Shown here one piece after another: positions 8,550-17,956 of a DNA stretch of 62,956 bases; positions within the stretch are counted from its first letter, which is position 1, and every line of letters begins with the position of its first letter. The notes below the pieces were generated by a model. It had not been told where the DNA came from. It was given only the letters and a program-made list of their open reading frames with translations, and searched no databases. The stretch is from assembly GCA_016721565.1 (NCBI GenBank), contig JADKHW010000026.1, positions 1 to 62,956 on the forward strand. The letters run 5' to 3'. Made by a program: the position numbers and the translations under genes. The stretch is from a bacterium. GTDB lineage: Bacteria > Electryoneota > RPQS01.

Positions 8550-8580
8550 CAAAAAACAGCCTCGGTAATGCTACCGAGGC
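8550..8580 (-). terminator. Rho-independent terminator of the fasciclin gene
   Basis: GCCTCGGTA / TACCGAGGC (8559-8567 and 8572-8580). Read on the minus strand it is followed by TGTTTTTTG. It lies 30 bp beyond the stop at 8610. Confidence 0.85.
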
Positions 8581-8609
8581 CGTGGTTGGTTTGAAAACAG
8601 TGTGTGCTC

Positions 8610-9212
8610 CTATTTGGTTTTTAACGGGGTACCGTTCATCACTTTGCTGTTGTGTTCCTTCATGCCGAGATTCGCATGCTGTACAGGCATGATGACTTTG
8701 TCAATCTCGTGCAAAATCGTATTGGAAATCGGCATGTCATTCCCTTTAACGGTGGCATCGCCGATCATAATTTTGTTGTCCTTCACATGAACCGTTAACA
8801 TCTGACCGTCAATGGTCTTGAGAGTTTGACCGTCCATCTTGAGCAGATCCGCAGTCGAGAGCTTTTTGTCCGGTACAACCAAACTGCGCATGGAAGCCGA
8901 TGCGTGCTGAGGACTCTTCATGAGTTCTTTTTCACTCGCAGGACAGGCCTCGTAAGCATTGTTGGTCGGGGCAAAAACGGTATAGATCTTCGTGGGATCG
9001 AGCAAGTTCTGAATACCGCCGATTTCACCTTGCTTGACAAACGTACCGACTTCAGGATTGCGGTGCGCGCTTTCAAGGAACGTGGGTGGGGCGGTCATTT
9101 TCTCCGTCGTGGGAACCGTTTTCGCCGTGGTGGAAACCTGTGTGTCTCCTGCAAAGGCAAATGTGCTGGCCAACAATGCGGCGATGGTGAGGCTGACGAA
9201 GAGACGTAACAT
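8610..9212 (-). CDS. Secreted fasciclin (FAS1) domain protein
   Basis: An intact 200-aa frame. The signal peptide (about 1-21, FVSLTIAALLASTFAFAG) is followed by a Thr-rich linker and one FAS1 domain. Conserved motifs are IYTVFAPTNNAYEAC (first FAS1 motif), VVPDKKLSTADLLKMDG, and ILHEIDKVIMPVQ (second motif). The usual helix-1 region is present as VGTFVKQGEIGGIQNLL. It is a paralogue of the broken gene at 170-772. AGGAAAGG precedes the ATG by about 13 bp. FAS1 proteins of this size in bacteria are usually exported adhesion or matrix proteins; a specific ligand cannot be inferred. Confidence 0.92.
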   Translation of the reverse strand: MLRLFVSLTIAALLASTFAFAGDTQVSTTAKTVPTTEKMTAPPTFLESAHRNPEVGTFVKQGEIGGIQNLLDPTKIYTVFAPTNNAYEACPASEKELMKSPQHASASMRSLVVPDKKLSTADLLKMDGQTLKTIDGQMLTVHVKDNKIMIGDATVKGNDMPISNTILHEIDKVIMPVQHANLGMKEHNSKVMNGTPLKTK

Positions 9213-9480
9213 TTGAGTGTGGATCCTTTCCTCGGGATTGTCCGGGTTGTTTGAAAGTGACTAAGCACGTCGTTGTGCGATTACGAGTGTAACTCCGGAA
9301 TGCTTGCGAGGTTTCGGGTTTGAGGTGGATTGGACAAAAAATTTCCAAAGTGAGTCAGGTTATGTGAAAAAGTCACACAAGGCAACTGCGCAGAATCTGT
9401 GAATCACGCAAACCGTGCATATGAAAATACTTTATCATACATTTTTAAGATATTGAAAATATTACGCTGACTGACCAAAA
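9213..9480. other. Upstream region of the fasciclin gene
   Basis: No gene seen. AT-rich toward 9420-9480. It carries the TGTGA-N5-TCACA palindrome at 9363 and should include the promoters of both the minus-strand fasciclin gene and the plus-strand RNA. Confidence 0.5.
9363..9377. promoter_or_regulatory. TGTGA-N5-TCACA palindrome
   Basis: TGTGAAAAAGTCACA, about 150 bp upstream of the fasciclin start. It resembles CRP/FNR- or Rex-type sites but has a 5-bp rather than 6-bp centre, as does 61207-61221. Confidence 0.35.
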
Positions 9481-9979
9481 AAGGGGGTGGCACATGGGTT
9501 GCCATAGTGAGAGCATGAATGGGCTATGTCCCTTCGCCCGGGTCCCATGCCGGGTATGATCTGGCTCGGTTGATTACCCTGCGCGGCACCAACGGGTAAT
9601 GAACCCTCCCAAGTATGAGGAAGGAAGTAAGGGGCCTTACGAGAACCCACGTCATTCGCGCGGTTTTCTTCCCAGTCTCCCTGCTACTTTGTGACGACGC
9701 ATCCTCCTCCTTGTTCCGGCTCCGGGACTCGTGAGGCCCTTCCTTTCCTCTTTCTTGTCAAAGTACATTCCGGGTTTTCCGCCGACACGGATTCAGTTAC
9801 CGAGGGCATTTAGCACGGTTTCCATCGCTCCTGCTTGCGGCCCCTGCACGGCTCACTCAGACTCTGCATCACGGTTCTCGGTGACTGAATCTGTTTCTTC
9901 GGATAGAGAAGAGCACGAAAGTGCGTCTTCAACTCGGATTATCGAAAACACCGCCCTCGCAGCGGTGTTTTCTTTTTTG
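9481..9979 (+). ncRNA. Putative structured non-coding RNA of unknown class
   Basis: About 500 bases without a plausible protein, ending in a strong intrinsic terminator. Long-range helices can be drawn by eye: 9632-9643 with 9728-9739 (12 pairs, one wobble), 9790-9804 with 9877-9891 (15 pairs, one wobble), and the local hairpins 9573-9579/9594-9600 and CCCGG/CCGGG near 9538-9555. I looked for the signatures of RNase P RNA, SRP RNA, tmRNA, 6S RNA and common riboswitches and did not find them. The terminator favours the plus strand. The 5' end is uncertain; a start near 9470-9490 is a guess. It could be one RNA or two adjacent elements. Confidence 0.4.
9945..9979 (+). terminator. Strong rho-independent terminator
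   Basis: AAAACACCGC / GCGGTGTTTT (9945-9954 and 9962-9971) then TTCTTTTTT. Confidence 0.9.
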
Positions 9980-10053
9980 GGGGGATCTTACAAAGTTAAT
10001 GAGAATAGTGAATTAACGAATCTCAGTTTGTTGACCGTTGTGTAACTTTGGGG

Positions 10054-10082
10054 TTGACAATACATAGGCTGATCGGTATATT
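10054..10082 (+). promoter_or_regulatory. Near-consensus sigma-70 promoter of icd
   Basis: TTGACA, 17 bp, TATATT. The predicted start near 10089 leaves a leader of about 255 bases before the icd ATG at 10346. Confidence 0.85.
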
Positions 10083-10088
10083 AGAGGT

Positions 10089-10345
10089 TCGTAAGATGGC
10101 TTAGCAAATCCGATGAAGTTTGTAAACTTCAGCAACGGAGTTGGTTAGCCAAATCAGTTCGCCCCGTAAATAGTCTTGCGGCATTGGGTCATGCCGAAAG
10201 ACTAACCAATATTTTATTCCTACCACGTTACGATAGCCACCCGGGGTCGTCGTAATGCCCTTCCTGCCTCACAAACAGACGTACATCTCAGCCTTGGATA
10301 CGCACTCGCGAGCCTCGCGCCCCCGTTCGTCAGAGGACTATACTC
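10089..10345 (+). promoter_or_regulatory. icd: Long folded leader upstream of icd, possible riboregulator
   Basis: The leader contains a nested stem: TGGCT 10097-10101 with AGCCA 10147-10151, CCG 10110-10112 with CGG 10136-10138, and GAAGTT/AACTTC on a TGTA loop. A two-part hairpin follows: AGTCTT/AAGACT and CGGCAT/ATGCCG, 10172-10203. TTGGTTAG at 10141-10148 is perfectly complementary to CTAACCAA at 10202-10209, and this pairing would disrupt both stems. That is switch-like geometry. It matches no riboswitch class I can recognise, and a separate small RNA from the same promoter is also possible. Confidence 0.45.
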
Positions 10346-11587
10346 ATGTATGAAAAATTGACAGCTCCGGCAAAGGGATCAAAGATCACTGTTGCTGAGG
10401 GCCGGCTTGTCGTCCCTGACGATCCGATTATTCCTTTTATTGAAGGAGACGGAACCGGTCCAGACATCTGGCGTGCTTCGCAGCGCGTGTTTGACGCCGC
10501 AGTTGCCAAAGCATATAGCGGCAAGAAGAGAATCGAATGGTTTGAAGTTTATGCCGGCGAGAAATCGTTAAAAGTTTACGGTGAGAATGTCTGGCTGCCG
10601 GACGATACGATAGCGGCTATTAAAGATTATATCGTTGCGATTAAGGGGCCGTTGACGACGCCTGTGGGCGGCGGTATTCGCTCTTTGAATGTTGCGTTAC
10701 GACAAGTCTTAGATTTGTACGCTTGCGTCAGGCCTGTTCGCTGGTTTGAAGGTGTGCCTGCTCCGGTGAAAGAGCCGGGGAAGCTGAACGTGATTATCTT
10801 CCGTGAAAATACCGAAGACGTTTACTCGGGTATTGAATGGAAGGCGGGTTCGGTTGAGGCTGCCAAATTGATTGAGTTTGTCAAGGGCTTAGGTAAGAAC
10901 ATCCGTCATGATTCGGGTGTGGGAATTAAGCCGATTTCAAAGTATGGCAGTGAGCGGATTGTTCGCAAGGCCATTCAATACGCAATTGACCGCGGGCTGA
11001 AGATGGTGACGATTGTCCACAAGGGCAATATTATGAAGTTCACCGAAGGCGCGTTCCGCGAATGGGGATATGAGTTGGCCGCGAAGGAATTTGCGGACAA
11101 GATCGTGACGGAGAAAGATCTGTGGGATAAGTTTGAGGGCAAGCTGCCTGCGGGCAAGATTCTATTGAACGACCGCATTGCCGACGCGATGTTCCAGCAG
11201 TTGCTCTTGCGTCCGGACGAATATGAAGTCATCGTGACGCCGAACTTGAACGGCGACTATTTGAGCGACGCATGTGCGGCTCAGGTGGGCGGATTAGGTT
11301 TGGCTCCGGGCGGAAATATCAGCGACGCGTATGCGGTGTTTGAAGCGACGCACGGTACGGCTCCGAAGTATGCTGATAAAGACGTCATCAATCCGGGTTC
11401 AGTGATTTTGTCCGGTGTGATGATGTTTGAATATTTGGGATGGAACGAAGTTGGGAAGCTGATTGTGAAGGGATTGGAAGGCGCGATTGCCAAGAAGCGC
11501 GTGACCTACGATCTCGAACGTCAGATGCCCGGTGCAACTAAGCTCAAGACCTCGGAATTCGCGAGCGAGATAATCGCGAATATGTAA
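10346..11587 (+). CDS. icd: Isocitrate dehydrogenase, NADP-type
   Basis: Catalyses oxidative decarboxylation of isocitrate to 2-oxoglutarate in the cytoplasmic TCA cycle. The frame of 413 aa is intact and full-length for the bacterial homodimeric family. Visible motifs are FIEGDGTGPDIW at the N-terminus, the substrate-binding GGGIRSLNVALRQ with the regulatory serine position, the IIFRENTEDVYSGIEW block, HKGNIMKFTEGAF with the catalytic lysine region, the metal-binding DRIADAMFQQ area and the coenzyme loop THGTAPKYA. The Lys-Tyr pair in that last loop is the NADP-selecting signature, as in the E. coli enzyme. It is a monocistronic-looking gene behind its own promoter and a long leader. Confidence 0.97.
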   Translation: MYEKLTAPAKGSKITVAEGRLVVPDDPIIPFIEGDGTGPDIWRASQRVFDAAVAKAYSGKKRIEWFEVYAGEKSLKVYGENVWLPDDTIAAIKDYIVAIKGPLTTPVGGGIRSLNVALRQVLDLYACVRPVRWFEGVPAPVKEPGKLNVIIFRENTEDVYSGIEWKAGSVEAAKLIEFVKGLGKNIRHDSGVGIKPISKYGSERIVRKAIQYAIDRGLKMVTIVHKGNIMKFTEGAFREWGYELAAKEFADKIVTEKDLWDKFEGKLPAGKILLNDRIADAMFQQLLLRPDEYEVIVTPNLNGDYLSDACAAQVGGLGLAPGGNISDAYAVFEATHGTAPKYADKDVINPGSVILSGVMMFEYLGWNEVGKLIVKGLEGAIAKKRVTYDLERQMPGATKLKTSEFASEIIANM

Positions 11588-11645
11588 GGCGGCCTCGCCA
11601 TTGCGGGTCTGGAGACCCACAACGGCGAAATATGGAGGGCTCGAA

Positions 11646-11723
11646 ATGAAGCTAATGCTGATTTGCCTTCTGATGTGCTCTTTGGGATTGCCGACCGGAA
11701 TGGGGTGGGCGGGTCGTGGATGA
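11646..11723 (+). CDS. Possible short exported peptide or gene remnant
   Basis: ATG at 11646, after GGAGGG, opens MKLMLICLLMCSLGLPTGMG and stops at 11721-11723 (25 aa). It reads like the first half of a signal peptide or lipoprotein leader. Given the many indels in this window it may be the start of a longer gene lost to frameshifts, but no downstream frame shows a recognisable domain. It may also be chance. Confidence 0.25.
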   Translation: MKLMLICLLMCSLGLPTGMGWAGRG

Positions 11724-11953
11724 ATGGGATGGGGTGATTGGGGCTGGTGTCGGCGTAATTCCTGGTAGCATGTGCCGGTGTTCTGTACGCGTCGGGATGC
11801 GGTTTGCGGTTGGGCGGTGCTGGCGTAGTCTTGCCCGGGGACCACCTAACACTCTGAATCACGGTTGAGCCGGTGATCTCGCCGTACTTCGTGAGCAGTC
11901 AGTGGTCGAGATTCGCCAAGGAGAAATGAGCTGATTTGGGATTCGAAGATTGC

Positions 11954-11975
11954 GGGGGGGTGGGGTGGGGTGGGG
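11954..11975 (+). other. G-quadruplex motif
   Basis: Four G-runs separated by single T residues (G7, G4, G4, G4) on the plus strand, about 190 bp upstream of the TonB receptor gene. Single-base loops give a highly stable parallel quadruplex in principle. Confidence 0.7.
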
Positions 11976-12160
11976 CGTGTTCAGTGCGGTTTTGAATGGA
12001 TAGCTCTTTGCGTGTGCGACAATCCAAAGTTGGTTTGGCCATGATTTTAGAAAATTGGGTGACTTCTTTGACGGAGTTCCCCTATCTGCATAGACGAAAC
12101 AAACAGTCCAAAAGTTGCAACGCCCGCCGCGGGCGGGATTGCCGCGAAGAGGATTTTCAC

Positions 12161-15100
12161 ATGAAGCGTTATCTGACCACATTTTTACACATCATTGCCC
12201 TGCTGTCGCTGACATCATTCGCGTTGGCCGGTCCGGGAAAGATTGCCGGCTCGGTTGTCGATGTGAATGGCGATGGAATCATTGGTGCTAACGTCCAGAT
12301 TATTGAGACCAGTCAAGGTGTGACGATTCTCAATTTGGACGGTAGCTACGTGATCCTCGGTGTGAACCCCGGCTCGTACACGGTGCGCATTTCGAGTATC
12401 GGTTATGGTACAAAGGAAGTGCGTGGAGTTGAAGTGTCCTCCGACCTAACCTCAACGGTGAATGCAACGCTGCAGGATGAAGCCATCCAAATCGGCGAAG
12501 TCGAGATCGTGACGCAAAGAAGAAGACCGTGCAGCTTGACGTCGCGGGTAAGGAGAAGCGCATCACAGGTGAGCAGCTCCAAAACTTTGGTGGCGGTCAA
12601 GTGGCCACGATTATTGCCAAGCAGCCGGGCTTCAAGGTTGACCCGGACGGCGGTTTGCATGTGCGTGGTGGCCGTGACACGGAAGCCAAGTATGTCGTCG
12701 ATGGCCAGACTAAGGGCGACGCGATGTATAACAGCTCGAAGCGCCTGATTAACACGAGCGCTTTGAACGTCGAAGAAATCGAAATTCTGACGGGTGGCGA
12801 CGCCTCGACAGGCGGCTATCAGTCAGCCTTGATTCGTGTGACAACTCCTGAAGGCAAGATGGACGCGTACAATGGAACTTTTGAGTTCCGTACCGACCAA
12901 GTCTTCAACAACTACAGTTTCGATCAGGATCAAGCGGATTACGCTTTCAGCGGTCCCGTGCCGTTTGTCAACGAGCTATTCAATCTGAAGGACAAGGACA
13001 ACAAGCTTTCGTTCTTCACTTCGGGAACAGCAAAGCTGACGAATACCTATACGCCGTATTCTATCGATCGCGATGCGAGTGACTATTTGGACATGGGAAT
13101 CGATCTTCCTGAGCGTCAGTCGAACGACTACTCGACGTTCTGGAAGTTGACCTATCGTTTGGATCCCGCGCGCAAGATAAATTTCTCGTACACCCGCGAT
13201 CATTCGCTGTGGGATATCTATCCTGACGGCGAAGCCTCAATCGGTGGTAACTACGGCTGGCAATATAAGTATGACGTGCAAAACCGTCCGTATTCGCGCA
13301 ACATCCGCGATTCGTACAATTTGCAGTTCCAGCACAACGTTACGCAAAACACGTTCTATGAATTGTCGCTGGGTCGTTACAAGACGGCAACGCAAGTTCG
13401 CCCACGCGGCAAGAATCCGGATCAATTTACACTTGATACGAACGTCGAAGATGACCGGCTGGGTGTGAACAGCGGCTCGGGTGGCGCTGACGTGAACAGC
13501 AACGGTATTCCCGACGGCTATCGCGACGCCAACGGCGACGGCGAATATAACGGCGAAGGCGAGGGCTACGACGACATCAATGCCAACGGGCGTTGGGATC
13601 GCGGCGAAGATTGGGTTGACTTGAACGGCAACGGCGTGTTTGATCAGGCCGAACCGTGGGTGGACCGCTCCAATTCGCAGGGTCAAAACAACCCCGGCGT
13701 TTACGACTCATGGGATCCTTATGTTGACCAGAACGGAAACGGTCGTTGGGACGATGCCGAACCGCAGCTTGCCGAGCAGGATTGGAACGGCAACGGCACG
13801 TGGGACGGCGAGCGCTACCAAGACGCCAACGGCAACGGGCGCTATGACGGTTATGGCGAAGGCTATGATGACCGAAATGTCAACGGCTCGATTGACAAGA
13901 AGACGAACTTCAAGGATACTGAGGACACCGGCGAAGGCTTGATTGACGGCGACTTTGTCTTCGACACTGGCGAACCGTTTATTGATTCACCGGATGAGAA
14001 TGGTTTTTATAACGGCATTTGGGATCAGGGCGAAGTTTGGCTTGACCTTCCCAGTGGTGTGTCGGTTGGCGGCGGCCGCTTGCAGCCGACTCGTAACGGC
14101 CTGTATGACGCACCCAATGGCGTGGCCGATGAGTATGAGCTGTTCTGTATTCCAGCTAACATGACCTATGGCATGGATCCACGTTTGCCGTTATCTATAC
14201 ATGGGCGAACATTCTCGAAGATTTCCCTGCTGGTGAGCCGGAGTGGTTGAACCTCGGTTTTGACGAGAATTTCGTGCCGATGTATTTCCACTACATTGAT
14301 GGCCGCTCAACATGGATCAATCGTACGACGAATGATCTCGCGGCTCCGGTATTCAATCCGCAAAACTTCCAAGCCGACGAAGGCGAAACCTATTACGACT
14401 ATAACCAGAACGGTCAATACGATCCGATACCTGACGATTTCCTGAATCCGGGTCAGTGGGATGATTTGGCGTTTTGGCAGGATCGCAAGTCAACTGAGTA
14501 TTCGGGCAAGTTTGACATCACCAGTCAGGTGAACAAGTTCCACGAATTGAAGTCGGGTCTGGAAATTAAGTACCGCGACTTGAAGATGCAGTCCGTGCAA
14601 GCGCCGGATCTGCCGTATGACAATCCGGATTTCCCGTTGCCTGAAGATTCGCCGTTCTTGGGTGTCGGCGGTACGCGCGACTTCTATGATCACAAGCCGT
14701 GGGAAGGTGCAGTTTACTTCCAGGACAAGATGGAATTTGAAGGCTTGATCGTACGCGCGGGTTTACGTTCGGACTTCATTATCCAAGGTGACGGCTTGCT
14801 GGAGCAATTCCAAGCGCAGGTTGACAGAAATCAGCCGGGCGCGTTGCTTGCAGATCGCGGTCGCTATGTGATTGCACCGCGTCTTGGTATTTCGCATCCG
14901 ATATCAGCGGCATCGAAACTCTACTTCAACTACGGCCACTACTATCAAACGCCGTCGTTCCAGTATTTCTATCGCAGCGCTACGGCGAACATTTCGCCGA
15001 ACACCGAAATCGGTAATCCGAACCTTGAATATGAAAAGACGGTGTCTTACGAAGTCGGTGTGAGCACCGAGTTCACGGAGAACTGGGTGATTGATGTGGC

Positions 15101-15834
15101 CGGTTACTACCGCGACGTTTACAATCAGATTGGAACAGTTCAAGAACGCATCGGGCCGCTGATTTTGAACCGCTATTTCAATCTTGGCTATGCGCGTGCG
15201 CGCGGATTCGAGTTCTCGCTGGATAAGAAATTCAGCAGCATGTGGGCGCTCACGATGAACTACGACTTCTCGTTTGCGTATGGCAAGGAATCTGCGGCGG
15301 CTGAAGGATTGCTTGACCGTGTACGCGGTGTTCCCGAAAACCGCAACGAGCATCCGTTGGATTGGGACGAAACGCATCGCGTGTCAGCATTCTTGACGTT
15401 CATGGCGGGGAAGGACCAGCACCCGAAACTGGTTGGTCTGACCTTGCCGTCGGATTGGTTGTCAACGGTTGAGTTCTCATATGGTTCGGGCTTGCCCTAC
15501 ACTCCGTCAACCTACACGACGGGTGAATCGGCAAACTTGATTTTGGCGAATTCGGCGCGTAAGCAAGCGACTTCGACGACGGATTTCCGCTTAGACAAAT
15601 TTTGGGAAATCAGCAAGGGAATGAAGATCGCGACAGGCTTTGAGATTTTCAATTTGTTCAATCGCAAGAACGTGCGTGATATTTACGCCGAGACGGGCAA
15701 CGCATTTGACGCGTCGCACTCGGGTAATCAGAAACGAAGCAGATGACGGAAACTTGGGCAAGGCTTTTGACCACAATCCACGGAATTATTTCCCGCCGCG
15801 TCAAGTGGTGCTTCACTTGAAGTTGGATTTTTAG
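12161..15834 (+). CDS. TonB-dependent receptor with embedded DxNGNG repeats, frameshifted
   Basis: An outer-membrane receptor of about 1,220 aa. The signal peptide (KRYLTTFLHIIALLSLTSFA) is followed by a carboxypeptidase-regulatory-like domain (GKIAGSVVDVNGDGIIGANV, ITVRISSIGYG-type motif), then the plug (QLQNFGGGQVATIIAKQPG, GLHVRGGRDTEAKYVVDG). The barrel starts with FEFRTDQ and ends with the aromatic FPPRQVVLHLKLDF. Between about 13,470 and 14,045 lie acidic repeats such as DANGDGEYNGEGEGYDDINA and DLNGNGVFDQAEPWVD. Three indels break the frame: near 12,515 (A-run, restoring TQKKKTVQLDVAG), 14,188 and 15,740. It is first in a same-strand series of five envelope genes with short gaps. The substrate is unknown. 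Confidence 0.88.
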
Positions 15835-15882
15835 TCAACCTTGCGGGTCCCTCAAGAAACGATTTCTGGAGTAAGATAAATC

Positions 15883-17890
15883 ATGTTCGCAACTTTACGT
15901 CGCTTAGTTCTGGCCGGAGCCGCCACGGCATTGGTAATCATGGGTTGTTCAGATCCTGAGCCCCATAAGTTCAGCCGCCGTCGCCATTCCGTGATGGCAC
16001 GCCGCTTACATCTCCGACCTCCGATGTGACACTTGTTCCCGTTGATCCTCCGTATATCATTACCGCAGACTATGTGATCCCTGAAGGCGTCACAGTAACG
16101 GTTATGGAAGGTACTGAGATTATGGTGGCGGGTCTTAATTGGATTGATGTCCAAGGGAAGATTGTAGCAACCGGCAGTGCTGAGCACCCGATTATTTTCA
16201 CGAGCGCAAATTCGGCGCCGGATTTGGGTCAATGGCGCGGTATCAAGCTGCATAATCCGAATGAAGTATCAGAGTTTGACCACTGTATTTTTACTTACGG
16301 TGCGTACTTTGAAACGGATACTTTATCGGATCGAGGCCGCGACGCACAGAACTACAAAGGCATGTTAGCGATTAACAACAGTAGCCCGCGTATTACCCGC
16401 AGTGTCGTCACGCAGATTCAAAACAACGCGGTATTTCTCACGGGCAGCAATAGCCGTCCGGTGATTCGCTACAACGTGTTTACGCGCAACGACGCTTCGG
16501 GCGTGCGCGGTGATGCGACAATTGATCCGACGACTTTGGACATTTCGTACAACTGCATTTCTGAAAATAGTGCGCCGGGTTTCATTTTGTCGAACGACAA
16601 TCCGGATGATTCATTGGGAATCCACCGAATTTTCGGTGATCCGACGACCATAAACGTCAACTTGGATTCGTGTGATTCGCACTTCAACATTGATTTGCTC
16701 CCGCTGTTCAATGACCCGCGTGAAGGTGAATTGACGAATCTCGCGGATTACAGCTTGCAGTCGTGTTCGCCGTGTGTTGACGCGGGTCCCGTGGGAGCTG
16801 ACCTCGATCCGGATGCAACTCGTGCGGACATGGGTGCGATTCCTTATGCTCAAGCGGCAGGTGAATTACGCGGTCGTTTGGAAACGAATTTGGGCAATGC
16901 CGTTTACCGTATGTCGTGCGACGTGGTGATTCCGCCGGGCGTGACAGTTACGATTTCTGAAGGCGCTCGGATCGAAGCGACAGGCCTATTTAATATTGAG
17001 GTCTATGGCCGCTTGCTGGTTAATGGAGTACATGGCAACGAAGTTGATTTGTGTGCGTGCCAGACAACAAATGGTGATTTCGTTGGCGGTATGATTTTCT
17101 TTGACCGCGGCGACGAGCCGTCGGTGGTTCGGCATCTGATTGTGCGCGATTTCAATCGCGTTGTTGTAAACAAGGCCGGTGTGCGATTTGAAGATTGCCA
17201 GTTCCAGTCGGGCTTCCTGGGTGGTGCTTTGGTGGCAACGGGTGTAACGGCGATTGACAGCGCGGTCGTGTTCGACAACTGTGAATTCACAAACGTAGGC
17301 GCGTCAGCAGTCGAAGTGTTGTCGTCATCGGCGAAGATTCATAACACATGGATCAACGGTTCGCGTGGCCAAGGTATTTCGCTGAATAATGTGGGCACAG
17401 GTGTTGAAATCTACAATACGATTGTAGAAGCTTGCTCAGTGACGGCCGTTTCAATGGAAGATTTTTGTAGCCCGCGCATCGTGAACAATACCTTCACAGG
17501 TACGGGCTATTACGGCGTGCACATGAAGAATAACTGCCAGCCGACGTTGCTCAATAACATCATCGTCAATTCTGGCCGCTACGGAATTCTTGCACAATTC
17601 TCGTCGGCGCCGTTTATTGACTACAATGACGTTTGGAACAACGGTTTGCGTGACAATACCCTGCGAATTACTCGCCCAACACGTTAGATATGGGAGAGGT
17701 ATCAGCGCTGAATCCGTTTTTCGGACGGATATTACCATCTAGCGCTGGGTCGCCGTGTGTAAATGGCGGACATCCGGACGTGCAATACAATGACCTTGAT
17801 GGTTCGCGCAACGATATGGGCGCTTGGGGCGGACCGGGCGGCGGCGCGGTCGGCACCGGACTTGTGCAACGCTTGGTTGCACAGCGATAA
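15883..17890 (+). CDS. Beta-helix repeat lipoprotein, frameshifted
   Basis: ATG at 15883, 48 bp after the receptor. The N-terminus MFATLRRLVLAGAATALVIM leads to GCSDPEP, a lipobox with Cys 22, so it should be a lipid-anchored envelope protein. After an indel near 15,990 the long frame carries two copies of a cap-like motif (YVIPEGVTVTVMEGTEI and VVIPPGVTVTISEGARI). PbH1-type coils follow (FDHCIFTYG, FEDCQFQSG, FDNCEFTNVG, YNTIVEACS, NNTFTGTGYYGV). A second indel near 17,670 separates the ending, where LDMGEVSALNPFF leads to GSPCVNGG and DMGAWGGPGGG, the usual close of right-handed beta-helix exoproteins. Right-handed beta-helices bind or cleave polysaccharides; no catalytic site is assignable. 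Confidence 0.82.
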
Positions 17891-17956
17891 TTTGATTTTT
17901 TTCACTGCGAAGGCTTAAATGCACTCGCCTGCCTTACTATATTGAGGTTCTCGCAC

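Larger units (their letters stand above)
7625..8609. other. Long intergenic region
   Basis: No convincing gene; open frames here have no recognisable domain. It holds a terminator at 7653, a REP-like palindrome at 7683, two copies of a G-rich repeat (7775 and 8030), a hairpin CCCCCGG-ACAA-CCGAGGGG near 8191-8208, and the terminator of the minus-strand fasciclin gene. Confidence 0.6.
11588..12160. other. Intergenic region between icd and the TonB operon
   Basis: Holds a short palindrome (GGGTCTGGAGACCC near 11606), one possible 25-aa signal-peptide-like ORF at 11646, a G-quadruplex motif at 11954 and a GC-rich hairpin (CGCCCGC/GCGGGCG, about 12120-12136) close to the TonB receptor start. No clear terminator for icd was found. 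Confidence 0.5.

Noticed and set aside
9541..9610. Resemblance of the minus strand to a TPP riboswitch (GGGTAAT, ACC blocks)
   Set aside because: The invariant CUGAGA and the ACCUGA-UCxGG core are not present in the right order, and no thiamine gene follows.
9481..9979. Identity as SRP RNA, RNase P RNA, tmRNA or 6S RNA
   Set aside because: GGAAGGAAG recalls the SRP loop but the flanking GGTCAGG/AGCAGCC are missing. The RNase P GAGGAAAGTCC and ACAGAA motifs, and a tmRNA tag and tRNA-like end, are not found.
9731..10045. 104-residue open frame across the RNA terminator and the icd upstream region
   Set aside because: It reads through the terminator at 9945-9979 and has low-complexity composition without a recognisable domain.
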